DNA of 64,000 bases from an uncultured delta proteobacterium. GTDB taxonomy: Bacteria; Myxococcota_A; Polyangia; Polyangiales; Polyangiaceae. Shown piece after piece: positions 35,450 to 45,194 of this stretch. Location: contig CAIVJW010000156.1 of assembly GCA_903906315.1 (NCBI GenBank), forward strand, positions 41,161 through 105,160, given 5' to 3'. The position numbers were made by a program, and so were the translations under genes. The stretch's first letter is position 1. Each line of letters starts with the position of its first letter. The notes beneath the pieces are model-generated. The model had not been told where the DNA came from. It saw only the letters and a list, made by a program, of their open reading frames with translations, and did not search any database.

Positions 35450-37690
35450 ATGCGACTCTTCGGCAGAGCTCGAGCGCTCCTGACGGTCGGGAGTGTCCTC
35501 GCCGTGGTCGCGCTCGGCGCGACGGCGTCGGCCGGTCCCACGGGCCCCGCGGCCGGATCCGCCAAGCCGGCCTCGCAGAAGCCCGCCGCGGCCGCACCGG
35601 CCAGGCCGGGCGCATCGAAGGCAGGGCCCGCGCCCGCGCCGAAGGGCGCCCCGGCCGCAAAGCCGAAGAAGGGTGGCAAGCGGCCATATACGCGCAAGGC
35701 GGGCGAGGCGGGCGAGCCTGACGAAAGCGCGCGCCGGTCGATCGCGGGCGTCCCGTCGTCGCCCGGCCGCCGCACCAACGAGTCGACCGAGCTCCACGCG
35801 ATGCGCGAGCTCGACGCAGCGCTGTTCCCGTCGGTCGATCCGAGCGCAGGCGCCCCGTGGCCGACCGACGGCCTGCTCCTGCCCGACCCCGCCGCGCCGC
35901 GCGTCTCGACGAGCGGCCTGCCGCCGTCGCCGGAGCTCCTCCCGCCGCCCGGCCCCGAGGCCCCGCGCGACCTCGCGTGGCTGCGTCAGCTCGAGATGCC
36001 GGACATCCCCGTCCGCTGGGACGCGCGCGTCGTCCGCTACCTCGAGTACTACCGCCAGAGCGCTCGCGGCCGGTCGACGGTCGCGAGCTGGGTCAAGAAG
36101 AGCGGCCGCTACGGCGCCGCGATCCGCCGGGTGCTCCGCGATCAGAACCTGCCCGAGGACATCCTGTGGCTCGCGCTGGTCGAGAGCGGCTTCGACCCGA
36201 ACATCCAGTCGCCCGCGGGCGCCGCGGGGCTCTGGCAGTTCATGCCCGAGGGCGCGCGCATCTACGGCCTGACCGTCGACCGCTGGATCGACGAGCGCCT
36301 CGACCCCGAGCGATCGACGCTGGCGGCCACGCGCTACCTCGCCGATCTGCGCCAGCGCTTCGGCGGGTGGGAGCTCGCGTTCGCGGCCTACAACATGGGC
36401 TACGGCGGCCTGCTCGCGTCGATCCGCAAGTACAACACCAACGACTTCTGGGAGCTCGGCCGCCTCGAGGCCGGCGTCCCGTTCGAGACCGCCCTCTACG
36501 TGCCCAAGATCGTCTCCATGGCGATCGTCGCGCACAACCGCGCCTTCTTCGGCGTCGACGCGGTGGAGCTCGACCCCGCGCTGGCCTTCGACCGGGTCGC
36601 CGTCGGGCCCGGCGTGTCGCTGCGCGCGATCGCCCTCGCGGCGGGCACCAGCGAGTCGGATCTCGTCGAGCTGAACCCGCAGCTGCTCGCGTCGCGCACG
36701 CCGCCCGAGCGCCCCGCGGCGGGCAAGGCGAGCGCGCTGGCCCCGGAGAGCTGGACGGTGCGCGTGCCGGCCGGCGCAGCCGCGCGCGTGTCGAAGAACC
36801 TCGGGCGCTACGCGCAGGACGAGTCCAAGCTCGCGCGCCACGTCGTGCGCTGGGGCGAGTCGCTCGAGGACCTCGCGAGCGCGCGCAAGACGACGCGCCA
36901 CTCGCTCGTCGCCCTCAACGGCCTGCGCCGCGACGAGTCCGTGCGCCCCGGTACCGTGCTGCTGGTCCCCGCCGCGCCGGGCGAGGGCGCGGCCGCAGCC
37001 GCCGAGCGCGCCGCCGAGGTGCCCGCCTCGCGCCCCGTCGTGGTCGTCCCCGCGCAGCTCTTCGCCTACGCGGACCGCCGCCGCGTCTTCTATCGGGTCG
37101 TCGCCGGCGACGCGCTGCGCGAGGTCGGCAGCGCCCTCGGCGTGAGCGCCGACGAGCTCTGCCGATGGAACGTGATCGACCCCTCGGCGTCGCTGCACGA
37201 GGGCATGACGCTCCAGGCCTTCGTGCCCGCGACCTCGTCGCTCGAGAGCGTGCTCACGCTCGACGCCCGCGAGGCGCGCGTCCTGCCCGTCGGATCCACC
37301 GAGTTCTTCGCTCATTTCGAGGCGCTCAAGGGGCGTCAGCGCGTCGAGCTCGTCGCCAAGGACGGCGACACCTGGCGATCGGTCGCGAAGAAGTACGGCG
37401 TGACGGCGGGCATGCTCGAGCGCATCAACCGCCGCTCGCGATCGAGCGCGCTCACGCCGGGCGACAAGCTCGTCGTGTACGTCCCCGGCAAGGGCGCCGC
37501 GCGCGAGGCCGCCGACCCGTACGAGGCTTCGGACGCGTCCGACGTCGCGGTCGCCGCGTCGAGCCCGGTCGGCGAGGGCGACGACTCGTCGAAGGCGAAG
37601 GACGGCGACGGCGTGAAGCCCGCCGTGCACGGGCGGCCCGTGGAGGACGCCCCGGCCCCCGGCGCGCGCAAGAAGGGCGAGCTCCAGTAG
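35450..37690 (+). CDS. MltD-like lytic transglycosylase with LysM repeats
   Basis: 746 residues. The ATG at 35450 puts the signal sequence (RALLTVGSVLAVVALGATAS) near the N terminus; a GTG 24 bases upstream is also in frame. An Ala/Pro/Lys-rich spacer precedes the SLT domain (about 200-340): ALVESGFDPNIQSPAGAAGL with catalytic Glu about 245, WQFMPEGARIYGL, and AAYNMGYGGL. Three clear LysM motifs follow (HVVRWGESLEDLASA; FYRVVAGDALREVGSALGV; LVAKDGDTWRSVAKKYGV), perhaps with a fourth degenerate one. It cleaves peptidoglycan glycan strands in the periplasm, anchored by LysM. Convergent with the FadL-like gene. Confidence 0.93.
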   Translation: MRLFGRARALLTVGSVLAVVALGATASAGPTGPAAGSAKPASQKPAAAAPARPGASKAGPAPAPKGAPAAKPKKGGKRPYTRKAGEAGEPDESARRSIAGVPSSPGRRTNESTELHAMRELDAALFPSVDPSAGAPWPTDGLLLPDPAAPRVSTSGLPPSPELLPPPGPEAPRDLAWLRQLEMPDIPVRWDARVVRYLEYYRQSARGRSTVASWVKKSGRYGAAIRRVLRDQNLPEDILWLALVESGFDPNIQSPAGAAGLWQFMPEGARIYGLTVDRWIDERLDPERSTLAATRYLADLRQRFGGWELAFAAYNMGYGGLLASIRKYNTNDFWELGRLEAGVPFETALYVPKIVSMAIVAHNRAFFGVDAVELDPALAFDRVAVGPGVSLRAIALAAGTSESDLVELNPQLLASRTPPERPAAGKASALAPESWTVRVPAGAAARVSKNLGRYAQDESKLARHVVRWGESLEDLASARKTTRHSLVALNGLRRDESVRPGTVLLVPAAPGEGAAAAAERAAEVPASRPVVVVPAQLFAYADRRRVFYRVVAGDALREVGSALGVSADELCRWNVIDPSASLHEGMTLQAFVPATSSLESVLTLDAREARVLPVGSTEFFAHFEALKGRQRVELVAKDGDTWRSVAKKYGVTAGMLERINRRSRSSALTPGDKLVVYVPGKGAAREAADPYEASDASDVAVAASSPVGEGDDSSKAKDGDGVKPAVHGRPVEDAPAPGARKKGELQ

Positions 37691-37701
37691 CGAAGAGGCC
37701 G

Positions 37702-39237
37702 TCAGCGCGCGATCGGCGGCGCCTCGGGCTTCGTCGATTCGGTCTCCGCGCCCGGCACGAGCTCCTTCGGCGGCCCGTCGAACGTGTACGCGAGGCCGAC
37801 CCCGAGCACGTCGGCGCGCGCGTCGTAGATGCCGCCGTTGATCGCGCTCGACCGCGCCGGCGGGTTCGCGACGACGGGGCTCAGCTGGCCGATCGCGGCC
37901 TCGGCGGGATCCACCGTCTGCTGGATCGCGAAGACGTGCGCGTAGACGGCGTCGAGCCGGAGCTTGCCGAGGTGCAGCCCGAGCCCGAGCGCGAGCGTCA
38001 CCTTCGGAGCGTCGATCGTGAGCACCGACAGGTACTGCTTCGGCACCGCGCTCGACTCGTAGGAGACGCCCGCGCGCACGTCCCAGTCGTAGCCGAACAC
38101 CTTGGGTGAGTACTCGCCCCCGAGGCGCAGCGAGAACGAGTCCTGAAAGTGCCGCGGGAAGCTGATGTTCGGCACGCGGTAGCTCTCGGGGAAGAGCGCG
38201 ATGTTGCGGAGCGTGACGTCCTTGGTCGTCACCGTGATCGCGTCGTGCATGCTCCACCGCTCGAAGCCGAAGCCGGCCTCGATCCGGAGGTCCTTCACCT
38301 CGCGCATCTGCAGGCCCGCGCGGAAGGTCCACGGCAGATCGAACGCCACGTCCGCGTCGCGCCCTTGCTGCGAGGCCCGTTCGAAGACCGGCGTCGACGG
38401 CAGTCGCACGTCGATCTTCGCCTTCGATCGCACGTAGACCGGCAACTGGAACGCCGCCCCGAGGCGCCACTTCGGCGTGATCGCCCAGATCCCGCCCAGG
38501 TTTCCGGACGGCGCGACGATGGGGCCCACGGAGAGCTGCGCGAGCACGTCCCACTCCGGCTGCTCGGGCGCGCACAGGAACTTGTCGGGGACGCAGCCCG
38601 ACATCTGGTTGGTCGCGCGGAACGTGCCCGCGAGCACGCCGGCCGCGATGCCGATCCGCAGCTGCTTGACCGGCGCGAACGCGACCGCCGCCTGCGCGAC
38701 CGCGAGCGCCGAGCCGTCGAGCGTGACGAGCGAGTAGCGCGTCGGCGCCGGCTTGCCCCCCACCGTGTCCGGGTAGCTCGAGATGGCCGAGTACGGCGCC
38801 CACGCGTCGATCGCGACGACGACGTGCTTGCCGAGCTTGAGCGACGCTGCGAGCGTCGGTATCGGCAGCACGGGCGACGTGCCGTGCGCGGAGTCGAACG
38901 ATTGCACGAACTCGCCCGTCACGCGGCCCGTGTTCGGATCCACCTGCCGCACGAGCGCCTGTCGCTGGTAGTCGCTCGTGAAGTGCAGCCACGCCGCGTC
39001 GACGAGGATCTGCGTCCCCGCGTCGTAGATGCCGGCCGGGTTGTACGCGACCGCGCCGAGGTCGTCGGCGCCGGCGACGAACGCGCCCGCCATGCCTGCG
39101 GGGCGTACGCCGCGGTCCGCGAAGTAGAGGCCCGCTGCGTCAGCGCGCGCCGGGGCGAGGGCGATCGTCGCGGCGACGACCGCGACGGTCGCCGACCGGA
39201 GGGGGCGGTCCACGGGCGAGCTCCGCGGGGGTGCCAT
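37702..39237 (-). CDS. FadL/OMPP1-type outer-membrane transporter
   Basis: 511 residues with a signal peptide (VAVVAATIALAPARADA). The mature N terminus AGLYFADRGVRPAGMAGAFV and VAYNPAGIYDAG is the FadL-family hatch (cf. NPA motif), followed by alternating beta strands ending in an aromatic-rich AYTFDG and an unusual ~25-residue charged tail. Family members take up long-chain fatty acids or other hydrophobic compounds across the outer membrane. The ATG shares one base with the upstream gene's TGA (TGATG), so it is translationally coupled to the giant lipoprotein. Confidence 0.88.
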   Translation of the reverse strand: MAPPRSSPVDRPLRSATVAVVAATIALAPARADAAGLYFADRGVRPAGMAGAFVAGADDLGAVAYNPAGIYDAGTQILVDAAWLHFTSDYQRQALVRQVDPNTGRVTGEFVQSFDSAHGTSPVLPIPTLAASLKLGKHVVVAIDAWAPYSAISSYPDTVGGKPAPTRYSLVTLDGSALAVAQAAVAFAPVKQLRIGIAAGVLAGTFRATNQMSGCVPDKFLCAPEQPEWDVLAQLSVGPIVAPSGNLGGIWAITPKWRLGAAFQLPVYVRSKAKIDVRLPSTPVFERASQQGRDADVAFDLPWTFRAGLQMREVKDLRIEAGFGFERWSMHDAITVTTKDVTLRNIALFPESYRVPNISFPRHFQDSFSLRLGGEYSPKVFGYDWDVRAGVSYESSAVPKQYLSVLTIDAPKVTLALGLGLHLGKLRLDAVYAHVFAIQQTVDPAEAAIGQLSPVVANPPARSSAINGGIYDARADVLGVGLAYTFDGPPKELVPGAETESTKPEAPPIAR

Positions 39238-42200
39238 CAGCGGGGCCGGTTCTGGACGATGAAGTAAAACTGCTCGAGGCCCCGCGTGCTGCTCGTCAGA
39301 AAGTCGGACACCGTCCCCATGATCGCCTTGTAATCCCCCGTCTCGAGCGGCTCGCTCGAGGACGCATCGATGCGGTTGATCTCGGCGATCGTGTCGAGGA
39401 AGATCTCGATCGGCGAGAGCTGCCCTTCGCCCATCGGCGTGACCGCGAGCGGCAGGATCGTGTCGAGCACGTGGTAGCGGTCGTATTTCTCGCCGAGGAG
39501 CGCCGTCAGCGCCCGGATCGCGGTGTCGGCCGCGCCCGCGCCGTCCTCGTCCTTCGCCGGGCTCGCCAGGGTCGAGATCGCGTTGAAGATCGGCGACAGG
39601 TCGCCGTCGTCGGCGAGCACCTGCAGCACGTCCGACATCGACGCGAGCGTCGCCTGGAGGGCGTCGTCCTGGCTCGCCGCCGTCAGCGCGTAGCCGAGGA
39701 ACCGCTCGAGCTCGCGTCGCGCCGCCTCGTCGCCGCGCAGCGACTCCTGCACGTCGGTCAGCCCGGCGAAGAGCGGCCCCGACAGCGTCGTCGCGAGCTT
39801 GTCGCCGAGCGTCCTGCGCGCCCACTCGCACGAGACGCCGCTCTCGCGGTCGGGGCAGTTCGCGTTGAGCTGCTCGCGCAGGACGCGGAGCAACGTGGTC
39901 GTCGTGCGCGCGAACGACGCATTGCGGAACCGGGCGTCCGGCCCCTCGCCGTCGACCGCGAGGAACTCGTCGACGAGCTGCGATCGCGCGCGCTTCCACT
40001 GCCCCTTGCGGCGCGCGACGTCCGCCGCGCAGTCCGCCGCGGCCGCGCCCGTGATGGCGTCGCAGGCGCGGTCCCAGCGCAGGTCGATCGCGTGCAGCGC
40101 GTCCGCGAACAGGGTGAAGCCCGTGAGCTGCGGCTGCACCGTGCCGTCGACCCACGCGGTCGCCGATCCGCCGCGCCGATCGATCATGCCGACCTTCGCC
40201 GCGTACTGCGGGTCGAAGAGGATCTTCGTCACCTTCTCGAGCACGGCGGGTCCGCTCCAGACCTCGCCCGCGTGGGGCCCGCGCCGCACCGTCACGCTCA
40301 CGGTCTGCGCGACCTTCGAGAACTCGTGCAGCGCCGGCAGGAGGTCGCTCGCGAAGGCGTCCGCCATGATCGGCTCGTAGCGGTTGCCGCCGGCCTCCGA
40401 GCAGTAGAAGCCGTTGGTGTCGGCCGTCCCGCTCGCGTCGCACTCGGGCCCGTGGTCGGGGCCCGGCCAGTGGCGGTGCAGCACGTCGAGCAGGTTCGCG
40501 AACATCCCCTCGCCCTCGATGTACGTCGCGTCGCACGCGGTCAGGTCCTCGGTGCACCCGAGGTTCGCGAAGACCGTGACGACCGGGCGCAGGTAGTCGA
40601 GGAAGCCGAGGCGCTCCCAGGTGAAGAACGCGTTGCGCTCGCGCATGCGCAGCAGCAGGTCCGGGTCGCTGCAGCTCGCCACGCCCTGCCCGTTCTTCGG
40701 GCAGAGGTTGCTCGCCATCGGCTCGAGGATGCCGTGGACGAACGTGTCGGTCTTGCCGCCTTCGTTCTGGAAGTCGTGGTCCGCCATCGAGGGGTAGGCG
40801 TCCGTGGTCGCGCCGAAGAAGACGAGCCGGTCGAAGGCCGCGTAGGACGGGCGCGTCGTCATGCCCGTGATGCCGCTCGACTGCTCGAAGAGATCGTCGG
40901 GCGACTGCCCAGCCGCCCCGAGCGCGTCCATGATGCCGTTCAAGGTCGAGGCCTTGATCTTCATGTTCGTGCGCTTCGGGTGCTCGAGCGGAAGCGTCGA
41001 GTCGAGGTACGTCGCGGCCAGGTCCTCGAACGCGAAGAGCTCGCACTGCGTGTAGCCCGCGCCGAGGAGCGGCCACTTCACCGTCGGCAGGTTGCCTATC
41101 GTCGAGTAGACGTACGCGTTTTCCTTGTTGCAGACCTTCACCCCGCGGCCGTCGTGGATGATCTGGAACGATCGCTGGAGCTCCGACCGGTTGTCGCCGG
41201 TGAGCGGCCGCGATCGGTCGACCGGGTTGTGCGGGTCGAGCGTCGAGGGGGCGCCGTCGGTCGTGTTGATGCCGAGCCCGTTGAGGTTGCCGGGGTCGTA
41301 CGTGTAGCCGTCGCGCATCCGCGCGAACGTCGAGAGCGTCTCGCCGAAGCCCCGAGAGCCGCCGATGGGCGAGACGATCGTGTCGTCGGCCAGCGCGCCG
41401 AGCAGCTTCGCCAGGAGCCCCGGGCGCTGGACGATCTGCGCGAGCGAGGCCGCGATCTCGTCCCACAGCGGCGTCTGGTACGGCAGCTGCGCCAGCGGCT
41501 CGACGCCCTGCTTGGCTAGCTCGTCGTGCTCGTCGGCGATCTGCTTGACGCGCAGCGCGGCGCCGGTGAGCCGCGCGACGACGTCCTCGTGCTTCTCGAC
41601 GAGCTCGAGCAACGCCTCGAGGATCGCGTCCGACTCGGCGTCGCCGAGGACCTGCCCGACGGCGTGGACGAGCTCCGGCAGCGGCGAGTCCTCTCCGCGA
41701 AAACGGCTGTATTTCAGGCACGAAGGGCACGGCTCGTCGGCCGGCTTCACGAGGTCCGCGGCGTAGTCGTACTGCGCGTCCTCGCGCGGCCCGTAGAGCA
41801 CGTACGCGCCCGCGAGCGAGTACATCAGCGTCTCGTGCTCGCTTTGCCACGCGTCCGGATCCCCGGCCTTCGCGTACTGCGTCGCGTCCACGAGCGGCAG
41901 GAGGTGCCGCGCGAGCGCGCCGGTCAGGGCGCGCGACGTGTCGACGTACGCATAGAGCGGGCTCGGCGCGAGCAGGTCGACGCTCCCCTGGGTGATGCCC
42001 GGGATGCCGAACGGAGGATCGATCGCGAGCGCGGCGCCGGTGGCGTCGACGAACCGCCCGGCCCGGTCGGCGTCCGCGAAGCCGTCGCCGTCGAGGTCGA
42101 CGAAGGGCGACGCGACGCTGCCGGCCGTGCCCGGCACGTTGCCGGCCGGCACCGCGAGCCCTCGGCGGTCGCGCTGGGAGATGAGCCGCGGGGGATCGGC

Positions 42201-43127
42201 GGCCGACGCGGCGAACGTCGGGTCCTGGGCGACGAGGAGCGCGCGCGCGACCTCGACGTTCGTGCGCGGGCGGCTGGGTTGCAGCGTCGCCGCGTCGAGC
42301 TGGTAGAGCGGCAGCGGCGACACGACGGCCTTCGAGGTGGCGAGCTCCTGCTTCACGACGGACAGGAGCTGCTGCAGCTGCGGCGCCGCCTTCGCGTCGG
42401 GCCCGAGCACGGCGAGCGCGGAGTTGGCGAGCGGGCGCAGGCCCTTGTACGCGAGCGCCGGGCGGATGGCGCCGAGGCCCACCGTGAACGGCCGGTAGCC
42501 CTGCCTGCCCCAGATGCGGGCGAGCGCCTCGCGCGCTGCGTCGCTCTTCGCGATCGCCTCGAAGAGGCGCCCGAGCGCTCGCGTCGTCGTCGGCACCAGC
42601 GGGGCGTCGCCCGGGTCGATGGGGTTCGACTCGTAGAGCGGCAACAGCTCCTGCGCGAAGGTGAAGAGCGCGTCGTGGAGCCGGACCTTCGCGCCCTCGG
42701 CCGCCTTGCCGGCGGTCGGGTCGTCGATCTTCACGTCGGGGACCATGGCATTCAGCGCGCGGATGAGATCCACCCGGCGCCGGGCCATGGCCTCGACCTT
42801 CGCGATCCCGAGGCGTCGCGCCGTTGCCTTCGTCCCGGTGCGGCCGACGGCCGGCAGGACGGACGCCTCGACGTGGGCGGCGTAGTGGCCGTCCGCGTCG
42901 TAGTGGCAGACGCCGTGGTACGACGCGCCCGACAGGTCCTCCTGCAGCGACGAGGCCCCGACGCGGTCGCAGAGGGCGCCGTACATGTCGTCGCCGAGCG
43001 TCGCCGGGCGCGCGCTCACCCGGGTCGTGTCGATGCCTTGCGGGCACGCGGACACCAGGCCGATGATGGCGGCGAGCCCGAGCCCCCGGAGACCCGCCGT
43101 CGCGTGACGAAAAAGACCACGATTCAT
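39237..43127 (-). CDS. Giant lipoprotein (1296 residues) of unknown function
   Basis: Start at ATG 43127, which gives a compact signal peptide with lipobox GLVSAC; a longer frame start adds nine residues. The mature chain is mostly helical with scattered Cys pairs (GVCHYD; EPCPSCLKY; LCPKNGQGVASCSDP; GLGCTEDLTACDA), a D-x-D-x-D calcium-like loop (VDLDGDGFADADRAG) and NGLGINTTDG. I recognise no domain. Coupled to the FadL-like porin, so a joint role in handling hydrophobic compounds or outer-membrane assembly is possible. AGGGAG lies upstream of the start. Confidence 0.82.
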   Translation of the reverse strand: MNRGLFRHATAGLRGLGLAAIIGLVSACPQGIDTTRVSARPATLGDDMYGALCDRVGASSLQEDLSGASYHGVCHYDADGHYAAHVEASVLPAVGRTGTKATARRLGIAKVEAMARRRVDLIRALNAMVPDVKIDDPTAGKAAEGAKVRLHDALFTFAQELLPLYESNPIDPGDAPLVPTTTRALGRLFEAIAKSDAAREALARIWGRQGYRPFTVGLGAIRPALAYKGLRPLANSALAVLGPDAKAAPQLQQLLSVVKQELATSKAVVSPLPLYQLDAATLQPSRPRTNVEVARALLVAQDPTFAASAADPPRLISQRDRRGLAVPAGNVPGTAGSVASPFVDLDGDGFADADRAGRFVDATGAALAIDPPFGIPGITQGSVDLLAPSPLYAYVDTSRALTGALARHLLPLVDATQYAKAGDPDAWQSEHETLMYSLAGAYVLYGPREDAQYDYAADLVKPADEPCPSCLKYSRFRGEDSPLPELVHAVGQVLGDAESDAILEALLELVEKHEDVVARLTGAALRVKQIADEHDELAKQGVEPLAQLPYQTPLWDEIAASLAQIVQRPGLLAKLLGALADDTIVSPIGGSRGFGETLSTFARMRDGYTYDPGNLNGLGINTTDGAPSTLDPHNPVDRSRPLTGDNRSELQRSFQIIHDGRGVKVCNKENAYVYSTIGNLPTVKWPLLGAGYTQCELFAFEDLAATYLDSTLPLEHPKRTNMKIKASTLNGIMDALGAAGQSPDDLFEQSSGITGMTTRPSYAAFDRLVFFGATTDAYPSMADHDFQNEGGKTDTFVHGILEPMASNLCPKNGQGVASCSDPDLLLRMRERNAFFTWERLGFLDYLRPVVTVFANLGCTEDLTACDATYIEGEGMFANLLDVLHRHWPGPDHGPECDASGTADTNGFYCSEAGGNRYEPIMADAFASDLLPALHEFSKVAQTVSVTVRRGPHAGEVWSGPAVLEKVTKILFDPQYAAKVGMIDRRGGSATAWVDGTVQPQLTGFTLFADALHAIDLRWDRACDAITGAAAADCAADVARRKGQWKRARSQLVDEFLAVDGEGPDARFRNASFARTTTTLLRVLREQLNANCPDRESGVSCEWARRTLGDKLATTLSGPLFAGLTDVQESLRGDEAARRELERFLGYALTAASQDDALQATLASMSDVLQVLADDGDLSPIFNAISTLASPAKDEDGAGAADTAIRALTALLGEKYDRYHVLDTILPLAVTPMGEGQLSPIEIFLDTIAEINRIDASSSEPLETGDYKAIMGTVSDFLTSSTRGLEQFYFIVQNRPR

Positions 43128-43263
43128 GCGCGCTGCTCCCTGCCGAACCTCCACAATAGACCATCTGCGGGCGGGCAGGGGGGCCGCGCCGCGCCGCGTG
43201 TGCCGCCGACGGCCCGCGCAGTCGCTTGACGCCGTCGGCTGCGGCCCCTATCCGACACTCTTC

Positions 43264-43599
43264 ATGAGCAACGTCGCCCACGTCACCACCCGCCGAATCC
43301 TCCTGATCGCCCTCGCGCTCACGGCGCTCGCCGGCTGTGGGAGCAAGTTCCAGACGTATTGCCAGAACCAGGCCGACTGCTCTGGCGGCAACGACAAGGA
43401 TGTCGACGCCTGCGTCGCCGGTATCGAGGGGCAGAAGGACGTCGCCGCCGCGTACGACTGCTCGGACGCGTTCGACAAGGCGGTCGCCTGCTACGACAGC
43501 ACCGGTCACTGCAAGGCCAAGGCGTACGGCACGGACTGCGCCGCCGAGGTCAAGGCGCTCACGGAGTGCGAGAACGCCGCTTCGGCCAGCAAGCAGTGA
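43264..43599 (+). CDS. Small Cys-rich lipoprotein
   Basis: 111 residues from ATG 43264. Signal peptide ILLIALALTALAGC carries the lipobox (Cys about 24). The mature ~85 residues contain eight further Cys (TYCQNQADC, DACVAG, YDCSDAF, VACYDS, GHCKAK, TDCAAE, TECENA), regularly spaced within predicted helices, suggesting a disulfide-stapled helical bundle. A TATCCG hexamer nine bases upstream may be its promoter. Divergent from the giant lipoprotein. Function unknown. Confidence 0.78.
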   Translation: MSNVAHVTTRRILLIALALTALAGCGSKFQTYCQNQADCSGGNDKDVDACVAGIEGQKDVAAAYDCSDAFDKAVACYDSTGHCKAKAYGTDCAAEVKALTECENAASASKQ

Positions 43600-43706
43600 T
43601 CCGGGGTGGGGGCAGCCCGCGCGCGGCGCCGCCTCCCGCCTGAATCGCCCCGCGCGGGGCGCCGCGAGGGCGCGCGTGACGGTCGTGTGGGGGCGCCGTC
43701 CTCTGC

Positions 43707-43712
43707 TACGGT
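43707..43712 (+). promoter_or_regulatory. -10-like TACGGT upstream of glmU
   Basis: TACGGT nine bases before the glmU ATG, without a Shine-Dalgarno sequence in between. Confidence 0.45.
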
Positions 43713-43721
43713 CCGCCCACC

Positions 43722-45131
43722 ATGAGCGACCCCGCGCCCGTCACTGCCATCGTCCTCGCCGCCGGGCAGGGCACCCGCATGAAGAGCGCGGTGCCCAAGG
43801 TGCTGCACCGGCTCTGCGGCCGGCCCATGGTGCACTGGGTCGTCGACGCCGCCTTCGCGGCGGGCGCCCGTGACGTCGTCGTCGTGGTCGGCCATGGGCG
43901 CGAGGAGGTCGAGGCCTCGCTCGCTGCCGCGTTCGGCGATCGCGTCCGGACGGCCGTCCAGTCGGTGCAGCGCGGCACGGGTGATGCGGTCCGGTGTGCG
44001 CTGCCCGCGGTCGCAGCGGACGCCGAGCTCGTGCTGCTCCTCTGTGGCGACACGCCGCTCCTCGAGGCCGACGAGCTCCGGGCCCTGCGCGACGCGACGA
44101 TCGCCTCGGGCGCGCCCGTCGCGGTCCTCACGTGCGACGCGCCGGACGCGACCGGCTACGGCCGGATGCTTCGCGACGCCGCCGGGCGCGTCGTGGGCAT
44201 CCGCGAGCACCGCGACGCGAGCCCCGAGGAGCGCGCGATCCGGGAGGTGAACTCGGGCGTCTACGTCGCTCGATCGGCCTTCCTGCGCGACGCCATCGAT
44301 CGCCTCTCGCCCGACAACGCACAGGGCGAGCTCTACGTCACGGACGTCGTCGCGCTCGCCGCGCGCGAGGCGACCGCCCTCGGCTTCAAGGCGTCCACCG
44401 CGGGCTCGCTCGCGGGCATCAACGACCGATCGCAGCTCGCCGCCGCGGAGGAGGTCCTCTACGGCCGCATCGCCGACGGCCTCCGCCGTGCCGGCGCGAC
44501 GGTCCGCACGAGCGCGCGCATCGACGCCGGGGTCGTGGTCGATCCGGACGCGGTGATCGAGCACGGGGTCGTCCTGCGCGGAGCGACGCGCGTCGGAGCG
44601 GGCGCGACCATCGACGTGGGCTCGGTGCTCACCGACGTCGAGGTCGCGGCGGGCGCGATGGTGAAGCCCTACACCGTGGGGTCGGGCGCGTTCATCGGCG
44701 AGAAGGCCCAAATTGGGCCGTTTTCACACCTCCGCGCCGACAGCCACATCGAGGCGGACGCCCACGTCGGCAACTTCGTCGAGACGAAGAAGACCCGCAT
44801 CCGCCGCGGGGCGAAGGCCAATCACCTCGCCTACCTCGGTGACGGCGACGTCGGCGAGGGCGCGAACGTCGGCGCGGGCACCATCTTTTGCAACTACGAC
44901 GGCTTCCGGAAGCACAGGACCGAGATCGGCCCCGGCGCGTTCATCGGCAGCGACAGCCAGCTCGTCGCCCCCGTGCGCATCGGCGCCAATGCCTACGTGG
45001 CCACGGGCACCACCGTGACGCGCGACGTGCCGGACGACGCGCTCGCGATCGCGCGCGTCCGTCAGGAGAACAAGGAAGGCTACGCGAGCCGCCTTCGAGC
45101 CCGCTTCAAGGCCGCGAAGAAGGACGGCTGA
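43722..45131 (+). CDS. glmU: Bifunctional UDP-GlcNAc pyrophosphorylase / glucosamine-1-phosphate acetyltransferase
   Basis: 469 residues, standard length. N-terminal uridyltransferase domain: LAAGQGTRMKSAVPKVLHRL (about 11-30), QRGTGDAV, GDTPLL, GYGRMLRD and EVNSGVYV. C-terminal left-handed beta-helix acetyltransferase: IGPFSHLRADSHIE, HVGNFVETKKT, GAKANHLAYLGD (catalytic His), CNYDGFRKHRT and IGSDSQLVAPV. Makes UDP-GlcNAc for peptidoglycan and LPS in the cytoplasm. Not next to glmS in this window. Confidence 0.97.
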   Translation: MSDPAPVTAIVLAAGQGTRMKSAVPKVLHRLCGRPMVHWVVDAAFAAGARDVVVVVGHGREEVEASLAAAFGDRVRTAVQSVQRGTGDAVRCALPAVAADAELVLLLCGDTPLLEADELRALRDATIASGAPVAVLTCDAPDATGYGRMLRDAAGRVVGIREHRDASPEERAIREVNSGVYVARSAFLRDAIDRLSPDNAQGELYVTDVVALAAREATALGFKASTAGSLAGINDRSQLAAAEEVLYGRIADGLRRAGATVRTSARIDAGVVVDPDAVIEHGVVLRGATRVGAGATIDVGSVLTDVEVAAGAMVKPYTVGSGAFIGEKAQIGPFSHLRADSHIEADAHVGNFVETKKTRIRRGAKANHLAYLGDGDVGEGANVGAGTIFCNYDGFRKHRTEIGPGAFIGSDSQLVAPVRIGANAYVATGTTVTRDVPDDALAIARVRQENKEGYASRLRARFKAAKKDG

Positions 45132-45161
45132 CGCACGCCGGTCGCACGCCGGTCGCACGCC

Positions 45162-45186
45162 GCCGGCGCGAGCGCGTCGCCGGCGC
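45162..45186. terminator. Hairpin between convergent glmU and ribA
   Basis: CGCCGGCG (45162-45169) pairs with CGCCGGCG (45179-45186) across a nine-base loop, between the two convergent stops. Preceded by three 11-base direct repeats of CGCACGCCGGT (the last partial) from about 45134. No T tract. Confidence 0.4.
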
Positions 45187-45194
45187 CGCGAGGC

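Noticed and set aside
37702..43509. A single 1935-codon open frame on the minus strand spanning the FadL-like and lipoprotein genes
   Set aside because: Only its last 511 codons are a real gene. The rest is an out-of-frame shadow of the giant lipoprotein, with Arg/Pro/Gly-rich low-complexity translation.
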